This document shows positions 1 to 10,300 of a stretch of 62,326 nucleotides of DNA, one piece after another. The position numbers and the translations under genes were made by a program. The DNA is from a virus. The stretch spans positions 1-62,326 of IMG/VR virus record IMGVR_UViG_3300027749_000115; one strand, 5' to 3'. The notes under the pieces were generated by a model that was not told the DNA's origin, searched no databases, and was given only the letters and a program-made list of their open reading frames with translations. The first letter of the stretch is position 1. Every line of letters starts with the position of its first letter.

Positions 1-1638
1 CCAATATAATTCTATTATATCACCTGCTATTAATTCTATAAGATAATTCCATGCAGCCATCATATATGCAGGACTATTACCTTGTAATGATATAACACCT
101 GAACTTGCAGTTATATCAGTTCCATTTTTTCTTAACCAAAAATTTACATAATCAACACCTGCATCACTTTTATCCATTTGAGAAGAAAACTGTAAATTGT
201 AAATTCCTGTATTAGAAACTACAATTTGAGAAGTCATTGTTCCTGTATATGTAGCAGATGTTTTAAGTTGAGAAACTGAAACTACATAAGTTCCTGTACC
301 ACCTGTGCCACTTGTAAATGCAGATATAAATGTACCAGCAGTTATACTACCTCCTGTTAATACCATTCCCACTTTTAATGTTCCTGATGTAACAGCTGTA
401 ACATTTAATACAGTTCCTGCACCAGCACCACCATTATTTATAGTTCCTGTAAATACAGCAGTTTGTGTTTGTAATGAAAATCCATTAGATAAATCTGTAG
501 TATTAAACTTTACAGCTCTTGGTGTATTTGCTGTAGGATTATCTTGTGTTGTACTATCTGATATTGCTAAGTAATAACCTGTTGGTGTTGCAGCAGTATT
601 AGTTCCCCATTTTAAACCTGTGGATGCTGTACTATCAGCAATTAATACTTGAGTATCTAATCCTACTGGTAGTCTTGCATTTGTTGAATTAAATGTAAAT
701 AAATCACCCTTAGTAGTAAGAGGGGATGATGATGTAGATATTGTCCAGCTTCTATCAGCTGTTAAATCATATGTAGTTCCATTAATAGTTAATGTCCTAG
801 CATTTGTAACTGGTGTATATCCTAAAGCAGTTGTTACATCAGATGATGTTATACCTGTTAAATATGTGTTTGTATCTAAAGCAAATGTACCAGCAGCAGT
901 CATTTTAACAAATGGTGTTCCTGATACCCAAGTAGGATAGTTTAATGCTCCCCAAGTTCCAACAGTTGGTATAGTTGGATATGCAATTTGTTTTACATTT
1001 CCTGAACTATCTCTTAATAATAAATAATCAGATGTAGTTCCTGTGTCTGGAGTTTGTGTAAAGATTAATTTACCTGTAGTGGCTACATTTATACCTTCTG
1101 TATAAGTAGATCCAGCTTTTAAACTTAAAGATCCCTTTGATTTTAATTCTAATCCAGCTGTATTGTCACTTATTATACTACTTACTTGAGAGATACTTGG
1201 ATTACCTAATGCAACATCTACTTGAGATTGACCTCTCTGAATTGATAATTGTGTATTACCATCTAACGCTGCTGTTCCTGAATAGTTTATATATGTAACA
1301 CCATAAGCTAATTCTAAAATATTTGAATTACCTAATGAATTAGCTCCTGTAAACTTTGGTATGTAGTTAGTTGTTCCTGATATAGGAAGTGTGGCAGAAG
1401 TTAAATAACCTGCAGGGTTTGTAGATAGAGGATAATATACACCATTGTAAACTATTTCTCCATTAGCCCATACAACAGTGGGATTTGGATATGTACCAGA
1501 TAAATCACCACCAGCAGGACCAGTGGGAGAACCACCACCTCCACTACCAACTCTCTTTATGTTCCCATTTTTATCTAAAACAAGAACTCTAGCATCATCG
1601 GTAGATGTGTTTCCATATTTATCTAATATCTGTACCAT
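1..1638 (-). CDS. Tail fibre protein, 3' end beyond the left edge
   Basis: An open minus-strand frame starts at ATG 1636-1638 and has no stop down to base 1, so the gene is partial (about 546 residues visible). Near residue 45 it reads [16 protein letters not shown], a sequence widely repeated in phage tail fibres. Around residue 300 it reads [19 protein letters not shown], followed by a Val-Leu-Ile-Ala-Asp-Ser segment ending LKWG, another recurrent fibre-shaft repeat. The rest is Gly/Thr/Asn-rich and beta-type, with no Cys and few charges. The visible end ([10 protein letters not shown] and after) looks like the start of a C1q/jelly-roll-like head domain, which is inference. The start codon overlaps the stop of the upstream gene as TAATG, so translation is probably coupled. 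Role: host-surface adhesin or receptor-binding fibre. It follows the lysis cassette, which is unusual for the main adsorption fibre but common for a variable distal fibre. Confidence 0.85.
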   Translation of the reverse strand, partial: MVQILDKYGNTSTDDARVLVLDKNGNIKRVGSGGGGSPTGPAGGDLSGTYPNPTVVWANGEIVYNGVYYPLSTNPAGYLTSATLPISGTTNYIPKFTGANSLGNSNILELAYGVTYINYSGTAALDGNTQLSIQRGQSQVDVALGNPSISQVSSIISDNTAGLELKSKGSLSLKAGSTYTEGINVATTGKLIFTQTPDTGTTSDYLLLRDSSGNVKQIAYPTIPTVGTWGALNYPTWVSGTPFVKMTAAGTFALDTNTYLTGITSSDVTTALGYTPVTNARTLTINGTTYDLTADRSWTISTSSSPLTTKGDLFTFNSTNARLPVGLDTQVLIADSTASTGLKWGTNTAATPTGYYLAISDSTTQDNPTANTPRAVKFNTTDLSNGFSLQTQTAVFTGTINNGGAGAGTVLNVTAVTSGTLKVGMVLTGGSITAGTFISAFTSGTGGTGTYVVSVSQLKTSATYTGTMTSQIVVSNTGIYNLQFSSQMDKSDAGVDYVNFWLRKNGTDITASSGVISLQGNSPAYMMAAWNYLIELIAGDIIELYW

Positions 1639-1937
1639 TATGATTGTGTAGCACTAATATAAAATGTTGTACCAGGAACATCAGAAATTAGTTGCAAATA
1701 GTTTCCATTCTCAAGAGTGTATGTTTCAAGATCTCTTACTGAATCTCCTGCATCTAATGTGAATTCATATATAGGCACTTCATGTATACCAGGGCCAGTC
1801 ATATATCTATTTAGATTAAACACATAAGCAGTGTCTAGATTATTAATTATAATACTATTTATAACCAAAGAAGTGGTGGTACAAGTTATTTTTGTACTAC
1901 CATCAGTTGCTACATGTCCTTGAAATATTACAGTCAT
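1638..1937 (-). CDS. Small beta-rich protein upstream of tail fibre, unknown function
   Basis: 99 residues, no recognised domain. The sequence is beta-prone and soluble ([19 protein letters not shown] at the start; [11 protein letters not shown] at the end) with no signal peptide or membrane segment. It lies between a 45-residue gene and the tail fibre gene, and its TAA stop overlaps the fibre ATG. The tight coupling suggests a fibre-associated structural protein or a fibre assembly partner. That is inference from position only. Confidence 0.7.
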   Translation of the reverse strand: MTVIFQGHVATDGSTKITCTTTSLVINSIIINNLDTAYVFNLNRYMTGPGIHEVPIYEFTLDAGDSVRDLETYTLENGNYLQLISDVPGTTFYISATQS

Positions 1938-1940
1938 AGT

Positions 1941-2078
1941 TTATCTACCTTGTCCTCTATAAAGTTTCTTATAATTCTTAGAACTCTTTAAAGAAGATGT
2001 TTGTGATTTAGCATGTACACCAGGACGTTTTATGTTTGGTTTAACTAGCTTTTCTACTGTGTTGGTTACTTTTGCCAT
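1941..2078 (-). CDS. Small basic protein, 45 aa, unknown function
   Basis: Short minus-strand frame from ATG 2076-2078 to TAA 1941-1943. The product is strongly basic, begins MAKVTNTVEKLVKPNIKRPG and has a Lys/Ser-rich middle (SSLKSSKNYKKLYRGQGR at the C-terminus). It fills the gap between the endolysin and the 99-residue gene almost completely, with a 2-nt gap before the endolysin stop and a 3-nt gap before the next start, and it contains no internal stop. This supports it as real. The charge suggests nucleic-acid or membrane-surface binding. I do not recognise a family. Confidence 0.6.
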   Translation of the reverse strand: MAKVTNTVEKLVKPNIKRPGVHAKSQTSSLKSSKNYKKLYRGQGR

Positions 2079-2080
2079 TA

Positions 2081-2542
2081 TTATATAATTACATACCCAG
2101 ATTTATCTCTAGGTTTAGTTTGTAATGTTCTCCAATTATTAAAACCTATTTTATCAAAATGAGGCATATCTTTAAAGCTTGTCCAATTTCCTCCCCAGCT
2201 CCATCCATGCTTAGCAAATATCTTTACACATTCATCCCAGTCTGATATTTTATCTCCATCCCAATCTTTATGTGTATCCCAGCTAGCATCTTTACCATCT
2301 ATAATCAATACAATGTCTACAGCAAAACCATAATTATGAACTGACTGTCCACCTTTAGCATTAGTCACTTTTGGTCTTTGGTTAAATAAAGCATCTTGCT
2401 CTGCAAATGTTCTTAGTCCTTGTGATATTCTAACTTGTGATCTTCCTGTAAGAGCTTTATTACATTCATTAATAATGTCTTCCATTTCTTTTCTTACAGA
2501 AGGATGTAATAAATTAATTCTATCTAATGTTGTTTTGTCCAT
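2081..2542 (-). CDS. M15-family peptidoglycan peptidase, endolysin
   Basis: 153 residues, the usual size for phage L-alanyl-D-glutamate / D-Ala-D-Ala peptidases of family M15. The zinc site is visible: SVHNYGFAVD gives His69 and Asp76, and MPHFD gives His128, with Asp125 just before as in the WxxDxxHF region. The N-terminal helix and SQGLRTFAEQDALF (about residues 40-53) are also typical of M15C enzymes. It has no signal peptide, so it needs the holin for access to the cell wall. It sits directly downstream of the holin/spanin-like genes, which supports the role of cutting peptide cross-links at lysis. The position at the end of the cassette and the intact ligands make this a confident call. 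The exact bond cleaved cannot be told from the sequence. Confidence 0.92.
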   Translation of the reverse strand: MDKTTLDRINLLHPSVRKEMEDIINECNKALTGRSQVRISQGLRTFAEQDALFNQRPKVTNAKGGQSVHNYGFAVDIVLIIDGKDASWDTHKDWDGDKISDWDECVKIFAKHGWSWGGNWTSFKDMPHFDKIGFNNWRTLQTKPRDKSGYVII

Positions 2543-2548
2543 GGTTTA

Positions 2549-3019
2549 TTAAAATAAGTTATATTCTAGTATTACACCATAACCTGGAGGGTTATTTGGT
2601 TGTACAAAATATAATGCTCCTATACTAAATCTTATAAATTCAAGCATTAGGTTTGTATATAATGTAGGTTCTTTTAATGTAAATTGTGTTGTTTGAACAC
2701 CAGCATATCCATGCACCTCAAAAGGTCTTTTGTTCTTGATAATCTGTTTATTGATATCAATAATCTCCTTTTGATATGTTATGATGGAATCTTTTATACT
2801 TAGCTGATTCTTAAATTGAACTTCCTTCTTCTCAAAGTTTTTGATTCTGCATTCTTGTTCTTCTATGATTTGATTAGCAGCATCTAAATGTACAAGATCT
2901 TTAGCTATAGCTCTAGCTTGTTTTTCTGTTAGAACAACAACACTATCTTTCGTAACGATCTGAGAAAAACTTTTGAAGCCCACTAATAGGAAGACTATCA
3001 ATAACTTTAACTTGTACAT
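2549..3019 (-). CDS. Exported coiled-coil protein, possible outer-membrane spanin partner
   Basis: 156 residues. The N-terminus (KLKLLIVFLLVGFKSFSQ) is a signal peptide ending in SFSQ, a Bacteroidota-like cleavage region. No lipobox Cys is present. Residues about 28-95 are a Gln/Lys/Glu-rich coiled coil. The last 50 residues are beta-rich and aromatic and end in LEYNLF, with the terminal Phe typical of outer-membrane beta proteins. The start lies inside the upstream gene (77-nt overlap, different frame), an arrangement that recalls nested or overlapping Rz/Rz1 spanin genes. It is placed between that gene and the endolysin. Likely role: the outer partner of a spanin-like complex that disrupts the outer membrane. 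The family is not recognised and the alternative is a small phage-encoded outer-membrane protein. Confidence 0.65.
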   Translation of the reverse strand: MYKLKLLIVFLLVGFKSFSQIVTKDSVVVLTEKQARAIAKDLVHLDAANQIIEEQECRIKNFEKKEVQFKNQLSIKDSIITYQKEIIDINKQIIKNKRPFEVHGYAGVQTTQFTLKEPTLYTNLMLEFIRFSIGALYFVQPNNPPGYGVILEYNLF

Positions 3020-3269
3020 ATTCTTTTTGTTTTATAGTTTTAATCTTAGTGACTATTAATGTATCTATCTTAGAAAGACTATCAATCATCTTAATAGATC
3101 TGTGGTCTTTCTTTTCAAGTTGATACACCTTGGTTTCTAACTCTTTAGTTTGATTAATTAAGTTAGAATTCTTTTCTTGGGAAACAGTGTAACTAAATAG
3201 CCATAATGCAGCAATAATCACCGCAAGCCATTGTTTTTCTAAACTATCAAGAAACTTATTTAGTATCAT
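2943..3269 (-). CDS. Inner-membrane coiled-coil protein, spanin-like (Rz-like)
   Basis: I place the start at ATG 3267-3269, which gives 108 residues and has AGGTG six bases upstream. An in-frame GTG three codons earlier (3276-3278) is possible but lies in that same motif. There is one N-terminal membrane segment (WLAVIIAALWLFSYTV), followed by a long charged coiled coil (residues about 30-95). This is the topology of a type II inner-membrane i-spanin. It begins within the 3' end of the holin candidate and overlaps the next gene, so it belongs to the lysis cassette. Assigned by topology and position only; I see no sequence motif that proves it. Confidence 0.65.
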   Translation of the reverse strand: MILNKFLDSLEKQWLAVIIAALWLFSYTVSQEKNSNLINQTKELETKVYQLEKKDHRSIKMIDSLSKIDTLIVTKIKTIKQKEYVQVKVIDSLPISGLQKFFSDRYER

Positions 3270-3270
3270 T

Positions 3271-3444
3271 TTATACACCTGTTACGTCATGATCTTTAGA
3301 CAAATATCCAAATACAGCAATACCAATAGCTAGAACAAATTTAAACCAGTCTTTCTTTAGATCTAGTCCATCTGTTGCTAATGGTTGTAAAGCTATCATT
3401 GAAGCTAATAAAAGTCCTGTTAGAGTGGTCTTCCAGTTTTTCAT
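3271..3444 (-). CDS. Small holin-like membrane protein, 57 aa
   Basis: Frame from ATG 3442-3444 to TAA 3271-3273, filling an otherwise empty gap exactly. The product begins MKNWKTTLTGLLLASMIALQ, a hydrophobic segment with short basic start, and has a second one (FKFVLAIGIAVFGYLSKD) before a DHDVTGV tail. Two short membrane helices in about 57 residues fit a small class II holin. The ending IGIAVFGYLSKDHDVTG resembles small holin-like proteins I know from Bacteroidota phages. Position directly before the spanin-like pair and the endolysin supports a role in timing lysis. An alternative is an antiholin or other small membrane accessory. Confidence 0.75.
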   Translation of the reverse strand: MKNWKTTLTGLLLASMIALQPLATDGLDLKKDWFKFVLAIGIAVFGYLSKDHDVTGV

Positions 3445-3446
3445 TA

Positions 3447-3764
3447 TTATTTTATATTTTTATACACTACAGATAGATATTGAATCAATGCTCCAATAGC
3501 TATGATTATACCTACAGTCCAAGTAAATCTTTTCTTAAACTCCTCTTGTTTCTGAATCTTATTTTCTAATTCTTTTATTCTTTCTTTAAGCTCAGCTATG
3601 TCTGCAACAAAACCACCAGTTTTGGTTAGTGCATTACCTAATATTGCATCCACTACTTGTGTTAGCTTAGTATCTATAGAAGTCATTTTCTCTTCTAGAT
3701 CATAGAGTCGTTGGTCCATGCTTTTTAATTCTTTTTCCACTTGTTTTTCAAATGCGTTTTCCAT
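3447..3764 (-). CDS. Coiled coil with C-terminal membrane anchor, lysis-cassette protein
   Basis: 105 residues. A long amphipathic coiled coil (about 1-75, MENAFEKQVEKELKSMDQRL at the start) is followed by a single membrane segment near the C-terminus (TWTVGIIIAIGALIQYLSVV) and a short basic tail. This is the layout of XhlA-like haemolysin/holin accessory proteins. The gene is first in the lysis unit, two bases before the holin candidate, and is preceded by a hairpin and a possible promoter. Possible roles: antiholin, holin regulator or membrane scaffold for lysis. The family assignment is by architecture only. Confidence 0.65.
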   Translation of the reverse strand: MENAFEKQVEKELKSMDQRLYDLEEKMTSIDTKLTQVVDAILGNALTKTGGFVADIAELKERIKELENKIQKQEEFKKRFTWTVGIIIAIGALIQYLSVVYKNIK

Positions 3765-3838
3765 ATGGGGTGAGGGGAGTTAGTATAGCATACGTATACA
3801 TAGAAGTAACGATGCAATGATTATACCATTATATCTAG

Positions 3839-3869
3839 CAAATATAAATTTTATATTTGGAATAATAAA
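3839..3869 (-). promoter_or_regulatory. Possible Bacteroidota-type promoter for the lysis cassette
   Basis: On the minus strand TATATTTG (3846-3839) matches the TAnnTTTG -7 element. A weak TTTA (3869-3866) lies 19 bases upstream where TTTG is expected. It follows the hairpin at 3875-3892 and precedes the first lysis gene by about 75 bases. The -7 element is exact, the -33 element poor. Confidence 0.4.
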
Positions 3870-3874
3870 ATAGC

Positions 3875-3892
3875 TGAAGGAGATATCCTTCA
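3875..3892 (-). terminator. Hairpin, candidate terminator between structural and lysis genes
   Basis: Perfect 7-bp stem (TGAAGGA / TCCTTCA) with a 4-base loop. On the minus strand it is followed by GCTATTTTATTATT, a broken T-rich tract. It lies 29 bases past the end of the 129-residue gene. A partial terminator is likely. Gap 3765-3920 contains no credible gene. Confidence 0.5.
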
Positions 3893-3920
3893 TAATATAG
3901 CATAAGCTAAATATATTTTA

Positions 3921-4310
3921 TTAGTGAACTATTTTAAGAATATCTCCTGTACGATAGATCTGACCAGCAACTAAACCAGCAAATAATGCAGCAGAGTTAT
4001 TAGCATACTCAGGTGTTACTAAAGGAGTAGTTAATACAAGTCTCCAATCAGAAGCTCCTGTACCTACAGCTTTAGCAAAATATAGCATAGACTTAGCTGT
4101 ATTCAAATAAGTTTGTCCTAAATATGTAGCAGAACTACTAGGAGCAGTGGTACCAGATAATGGTACTAATTTAGTATTTATCTTACCTAATATTGTTTGT
4201 AAGTCCTCTAAAGGATTAACATCAATGTTATTAAGATAGGTGCCATTATAGATAATGCATTTAGCATTCTCAAATACAGCACAGGTTGGGCAAATTGCAG
4301 ATGTTCTCAT
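3921..4310 (-). CDS. Small virion protein with fibre-type N-terminal anchor
   Basis: 129 residues. The N-terminus (ICPTCAVFENAKCIIYNG, then NPLEDLQTILGKINTKL) matches the pattern of the N-terminal anchor in the short-fibre genes at 47590, 47910 and 49389: Cys-rich start, a conserved Pro-x-x-x-Leu-x-x-Ile-Leu-x-Lys stretch, then a coiled coil. The C-terminus ends AGQIYRTGDILKIVH, a Gly/Thr-bearing ending I associate with Bacteroidota phage virion proteins. No enzymatic motif. It is isolated from its relatives, between the injected giants and the lysis genes. Likely role: small structural protein attached to the tail or a fibre. Confidence 0.65.
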   Translation of the reverse strand: MRTSAICPTCAVFENAKCIIYNGTYLNNIDVNPLEDLQTILGKINTKLVPLSGTTAPSSSATYLGQTYLNTAKSMLYFAKAVGTGASDWRLVLTTPLVTPEYANNSAALFAGLVAGQIYRTGDILKIVH

Positions 4311-4351
4311 GTAAAGAAAGTTAATTATTAATTATATATTTTAAAAAAGTA

Positions 4352-7300
4352 TTATCGTGATCTTGATTCTTTGGAAACTCTTATTCCCATTTCTTTAGCT
4401 AATTCTGGATATAAATATGCAAGAGCTTGATTTTGAGCTTGAGATAAACCTGGAATAATATTTAATGTGTATTTTAATCCATGAGAATCTTTCATCATTT
4501 TTTCATTATCTGTAGCCAACCCATATCCTTCTAATGATAACTGTTGTACAATCTTTAATCCTTTAGATAGAAGTCCTACAGAAGGTAGTAAACTTCCTTT
4601 GGTTATAGATTCAAATGATATAGGATTATAATAGAAAGACACCTCATCAGATATTTTATTTATAACTTTACTATACCACTTGTATGCATTCTTTTCAGCA
4701 TCTGTAGCATCTTCTGGTGGTTCAGCAGCAGCTGCAGCAAACACAATTGCTAATAGTCCTAGAAGTAAACCAAGTTCTTTTACTTGATTTTGTAATTGCT
4801 CTCTCATAAGATCATAAAACTCTTCTTGTGTTATTTCTAACTCTTGTCCTGTTTTTTTATAATGTTCTATTTTCTTAGCTTCTAGTAATTCATCTAATAT
4901 TTTAAGTCCTTTCTCAGTACCATTAATAATATCAATCATTGATGTTATATTAGACTTACCTAAAAATGCAACTGTTTTAAAGAATGCTCTTGTTCTACCA
5001 TATTCCCATGTATCAAGTTCAACATTCTTTTTAATATCCATACCTCTAGCAGTAACTAGTTTAGGTATCCAGTTTTTGAACATCATAAATGAACTAAACA
5101 TTGTATCTCTTCTATAACCAGCTTTGTTAGTAGAGCTCATTTGTCCGTTTAATGTTCTAGCATATTCTGATACTTGTAAACTAAACTTAGCAACATTCAA
5201 ATCACTAACACCTGGAATGACTGTTTCTCCATCTTCTATCTTTGCTATATTCTTTAATGCATTAGGAGCATTTTTTAAATCCATCACTCTTTTTTCAAAT
5301 GTAGATTCTAATGATTTTCTTTCACTATCAGATAGAGAGTATTTAGTTTTTCTATCTTGTTCTTTTAGGTATTTTCTTATGTTACGAATCTCACCATCAA
5401 TTACAATTGAGTTATCAATAAAACTTAAAGCATTAGCATATTGTAACTTTTTTTCAGGGAAAGAGTTAGTAACTTGCATAACATCTGTAAAAGACCATGT
5501 GGAAAGATATTCTTTAAATCCTTGTTTCCATGCAAGACTTCTTCTTTCTTCCATTGTAACATCTTCATTCAATGGATGTATAAGATCTAAAAGTCCTCTT
5601 TCTATAGTAGACATCTGACCTGTACAAACTCTTACATTATTTTTTTCAAAATCATTCCAGAAGTTATAAAATCCTCCTGATTGAATAGCTGCTAAGAATT
5701 GACCACCTGCCCAGTTAGCAATTGCAATAGGTACGTTAAGTCCTACAGCTAATGATTGTACCCATGTATTTGCTGTAGATATTATTTTCTTTGTAGCCAC
5801 TTCAACCTTCTCTGCTCCTTCTTCTGTTTTACCTAATTTAGAAGCAGCTGCAGATATAGTTATATTACCTAATGAGTTTTGATTCTCTGTTAAATTATAT
5901 AAATAATCATTAATGATAACTTTTAACAAATCAGCATTTTTATTTTCATTAAGGTTCACTTTAGGTTTTATACTACCAGGTTCAAATACCACTTTTCCAT
6001 TTTCTATTATAACACTCCCCTTAGCATTTTCTATAGAATATAATGTGAGAAGTTGGCTTTCTAAATTCTTTTTGTTTTCATATTCTTCTATAGATTTTAT
6101 CCATAGACTACCAACTCTATTTAAATCTGTAGAAAGTTGTTCAATAGCTTTATCTGTTTTTGTAAAAAGTTTAGGAATAACTAGTTTAACTTTTCCTGTT
6201 TCTGGATCATTCTTAGAAAACTGTTGTTCCTCATTAACTTTTATTCTGTAAAAATCTTGAAAGAAATCTTTTGTTTGTCCTAATACACTACTAGTTTGAT
6301 AAAACTTTTCTAATATAGTGGCTTCTATTAATGGAAAAAATGAATCTTTATATTCTCCAAGATAGCCCATACCTTCTGCTCTTTCATTTAGCTTTGTAAA
6401 AATATTCCAAACATCTAAAGCAGCTTTGCTTTTAGACATTTCTATATATTCTTTAGAATAGTTTTTATCCTGTTTAAATGATTTATTAAATAAATATCCA
6501 AATGTTTTATCATTATATCCATTAAAAGACTCACTAGTTATATCTAATGCATTCTTTATAGCTTGTATAGCATATTCTTTATATTTCTCATTAGTTTCTG
6601 GATCTGAAGCATATTGTCTTTTACTAGCATCTGTAGTTCTTTGTTCAATAGCTGTTTTAGCAAGAGCATTATATTCATCTAAGTTTATATTGTCTAAGAA
6701 GAATTGTTTGTTCTTATCCTCTTTAGCTTTATTAACCTTAACCCAAAACTCAGGGTTAATTTTTTTAATAAGTAACATTCCATCTTTAGACTTTGTAGCA
6801 ATCATATCAAAAGCTTTTACACCTCTTGCTTTTGCTTCTTTTTCTAATGGGATTAATGCATCTCCAAATTGTTTTATTTGTTTTCTAACTTTACCATCTA
6901 CAACTTTCTTAGCTACCATTATCAAATTAGTAGTTAAGTTTATTATCATAGAAGATAGTTTACTAGATTCTAAGAAAGATTTTGACATTCCTACAATACT
7001 AACTTCTGCGTCTAGTACAGACAATTCTGTTTCTTCTGTTGTAAACTTTTCTCTTTTAGCTAATTCTACAACAAATTGTTTCTGAAGATCATCTATCACC
7101 TTAAGCATGTTGTCTGTAGCTCTAGATATATTAGTTAAGTCATCTACCACCTTTTGTCCTTCTTTGGTTAATTCTTTTCTAGGATAGTATGAAAGAAATG
7201 TATCTCCTAAGTTGGCATACTTCTGTGCCCCTTCCTTATAAGAAATTAAATCTTTTAATTTCTTATCTAGTTCAACATCATTTAAATCTGCAAACTTTAT

Positions 7301-10300
7301 ATTATTAAACTCTTTTAATGTGTCTGCAGCATTGTTTAAGAATGTTTTACCAACATTAACCAATGGTTCGAAATCAAGCTTTAAATGTAAGAAACGAATA
7401 GCTTTACTAAGTTCTGATAAATCAGCAATTCTCTTATCCTTATTTTCAAATGTAACATCTTTACTATATAGTTTATCCCATTGAGCTTGTAAAGAGGTGA
7501 TTAATTTATCCACTTGCTCATTACCTGTAGTTTCAGATAAGATTGGTACAGGAAGTAAATAAAGATTAGTTTCTTCTAATGAATTAAGTTTACCTATCTC
7601 CATAGACTCTGGAACTAATCCAGATTTCTTATCTCCTGGTATTCTATAATTATAATTCATTATAAAAGGAATCATACGTGCTTTACCAATTTGATTTTGT
7701 GTAGCACCATATGTATAATCAATAGCAACAAACTGTCCCATTTGAGGAACCCAATCTTTTATTTTATCTCTTGATATATCCTCATACTTAGTTTTATCCA
7801 CTGTAGTGAACTTCCAGTCAAGAGTATCAATCTTCATATCAAAAGTTCCATCTTTCTTTTGTACAGGATATACAGCTTTGAAATCCACTCTAGATCCAAT
7901 CATTCCTTTCTCTTTTGTATTAACAACCATTTCTTCTACAAGAAATCTTGTTCCTTCAGGATAACTTGCAATTAGTTCTTCTGCAAAGTTTTTTAATTGT
8001 TTTTGTAAATCTAAACTTAATGTAGAATCTATACGACTAGTTCCAAACACTGGTTTTTTATAACCATCTTGATCAATAAGATTTGTAACAAAATATTTTT
8101 CTAAGAATCTATGTCCTTCAGATCCCCAATCTTTTTTCTCATCATCTACAGCTTGTTGTTCAGGTGTTCTTTCTGGAAACTTTTTATTCTTTTTAATTTT
8201 CTCTGTAATAGTTGTAGCTACTGGTTCTCCTTTAAATGTATATCCTCTTTTTTGAGTTACATTACCTTGAGCATCTTTTATCTCAGGATTATATACCATT
8301 TCTTTAGCGTAGTCTTTCACTTTATTATAGAAGTTATCTATCTTAGCTTTAACAGTATTATCTACTTGAAAATATACACCATCAGTTTTTATATCAGCTA
8401 CAGTACCGCCCACTTCACCAGATCTTACTTTACTAGCTGTTGTTTGAAATATATCAATATTAGATTTTTTATACACACCTCTAAGTACATCAAGAATAAT
8501 ATCCCATAATTGTTGAATCATGTTTCTAGTTTCTTCTTCCATTAGTTCAGGGAACTCTGTAGAGCCCTCAGATTGATGAACTACCACCTCAGATATAAGT
8601 TTATCCACAGCTTCCTTTTTAATCTTTCTAATGTTAGGTTTACCGTTAGCAAGTTGATACTCTTTCTTTTTACTATAAACCTCTAACACTTGCTTGTAGA
8701 TTTTGAATCTATCAATTTTACTAATAAGTTCTGTTATAAGTTTTGGATCAGTTTGTTCTAATATAGCTGTTGTAATGTGAACAATTTCTTCAACTAATGC
8801 TACATTTTCTTTACCTTGTGCAATAGCAATTGCCCCTTTCATAAGATCAGCAAGTCCATTTACATTCTTAACATCTACATTTGGATTAGCTTTAGCATAA
8901 TCAAATAAGTCTTGAATGTCAATACCCATTTGTTCAGCAGCAGCTCTCATTGTATTCAATGTTTCTTCTGCTGCTTTAGATGCAGGCATATCTTCTGATT
9001 GGAATAATATAGGTTGTTGCTCTCTCTCAGGAACAATCTCCACTTCATTCCATGTATTACCATACTCATCAGTGATCTGTTTTACATTCTCTTTACCATA
9101 TTGTTTGTTAAGAACATTCTTTACAGTGTTCTCATAGAAGTTATAGATAGGTTTAAGAGCACCAAATCCTTCTTTCTCTACTCTTTCAAGTTCTTGTTTA
9201 AGTTGATTTATTTCAGTATCTCTACTGGATATTTGTAAATCATATTCTGTTTGATTTTCTTTAGTTTTTAATTCAGAAGGCAATGATTCAAAATTATATC
9301 TTTTTTTCTCTTTTTCAAGTTCTGCAATTCTATCTTCTTTTTGCTTCTTAAACTCTTCTAATGTTGTATGACCTTCCACTTTACTAGCTGTATTACCACT
9401 AGGAAATAAAACTTTCTCATATCCTTTCTTAGCACTATCTTGTATAATAGATTTAACAAAGAATGTAACCCAGTTAGATCCTTGGTTTAATAGTTGTAGG
9501 AATTGGTTAGATGTAGTATTTATATTTTTTTGATTAGCTAAACTTTTTTGTTTTACATATACATCATTATATTTAAAATGAGTATAGATGGTATTATCAT
9601 AAGTATAAGCACTACTAAAATCACCATCTAAAGTTTTATCTCCTTTTAATTTAGCTTCTTCAAATTCATTTTTATTAGATTCTTCTTGTTTTTCTTTTGT
9701 ATCATATTCATCTTTTTCACCAACTAATCTTTTATTATCTCTACCCTTCTGAAATAAATCAGATTGTACTTCTAGTATTCTACGAGTTTTAAGAGCAGAT
9801 AATTTTTCTTTTTCTTCTCTTTCCATTTCTTCCCTAACTGTTTCATTAGGTAATGGTTTTGTTCTGTAAATTTCATCATCACTTCTAAACCAACCAATAC
9901 CTTTATCTGTAGCAAACTGAGCATGTCCTTTTATACTTGGTGTAATAGCTGGTGTAGCTATTTCATTCTCTGTATAGTTAGTTCCTCCTGGAACTGTTAG
10001 ATTAGAATATATTTGAGTAGGCATATTTATATAATATGATTGTTCATATTCCTCTTTAGTAATTTTAATTTGTGTAGGTTCTATTAACTCTGATTTTCCA
10101 GTATTAGGATTTATTTCAAGTTTAGGTTCTACAGCTTTTTTGATAAATTCTCCTTTATAATTTACAAAATATTTAAAATCTTGATTGGTAAAACCTCCAT
10201 ATAAATCATCTTTATATCGAGTAGAAGATTCTTGGGCAATATTAATCTCAACAGCATAACTATAATTAGCAAGAAGAGAAGAAATAAGTTCTCCTCTATC

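Noticed and set aside
305-574. Plus-strand open frame near the left edge
   Set aside because: It is antisense to the tail fibre reading frame, which is open throughout and has clear fibre motifs.
5124-9238. Several plus-strand open frames across the 2082-residue gene
   Set aside because: They lie entirely inside a well-supported minus-strand gene, have low-complexity Phe/Ile/Ser composition typical of antisense frames of AT-rich coding DNA, and match no domain.
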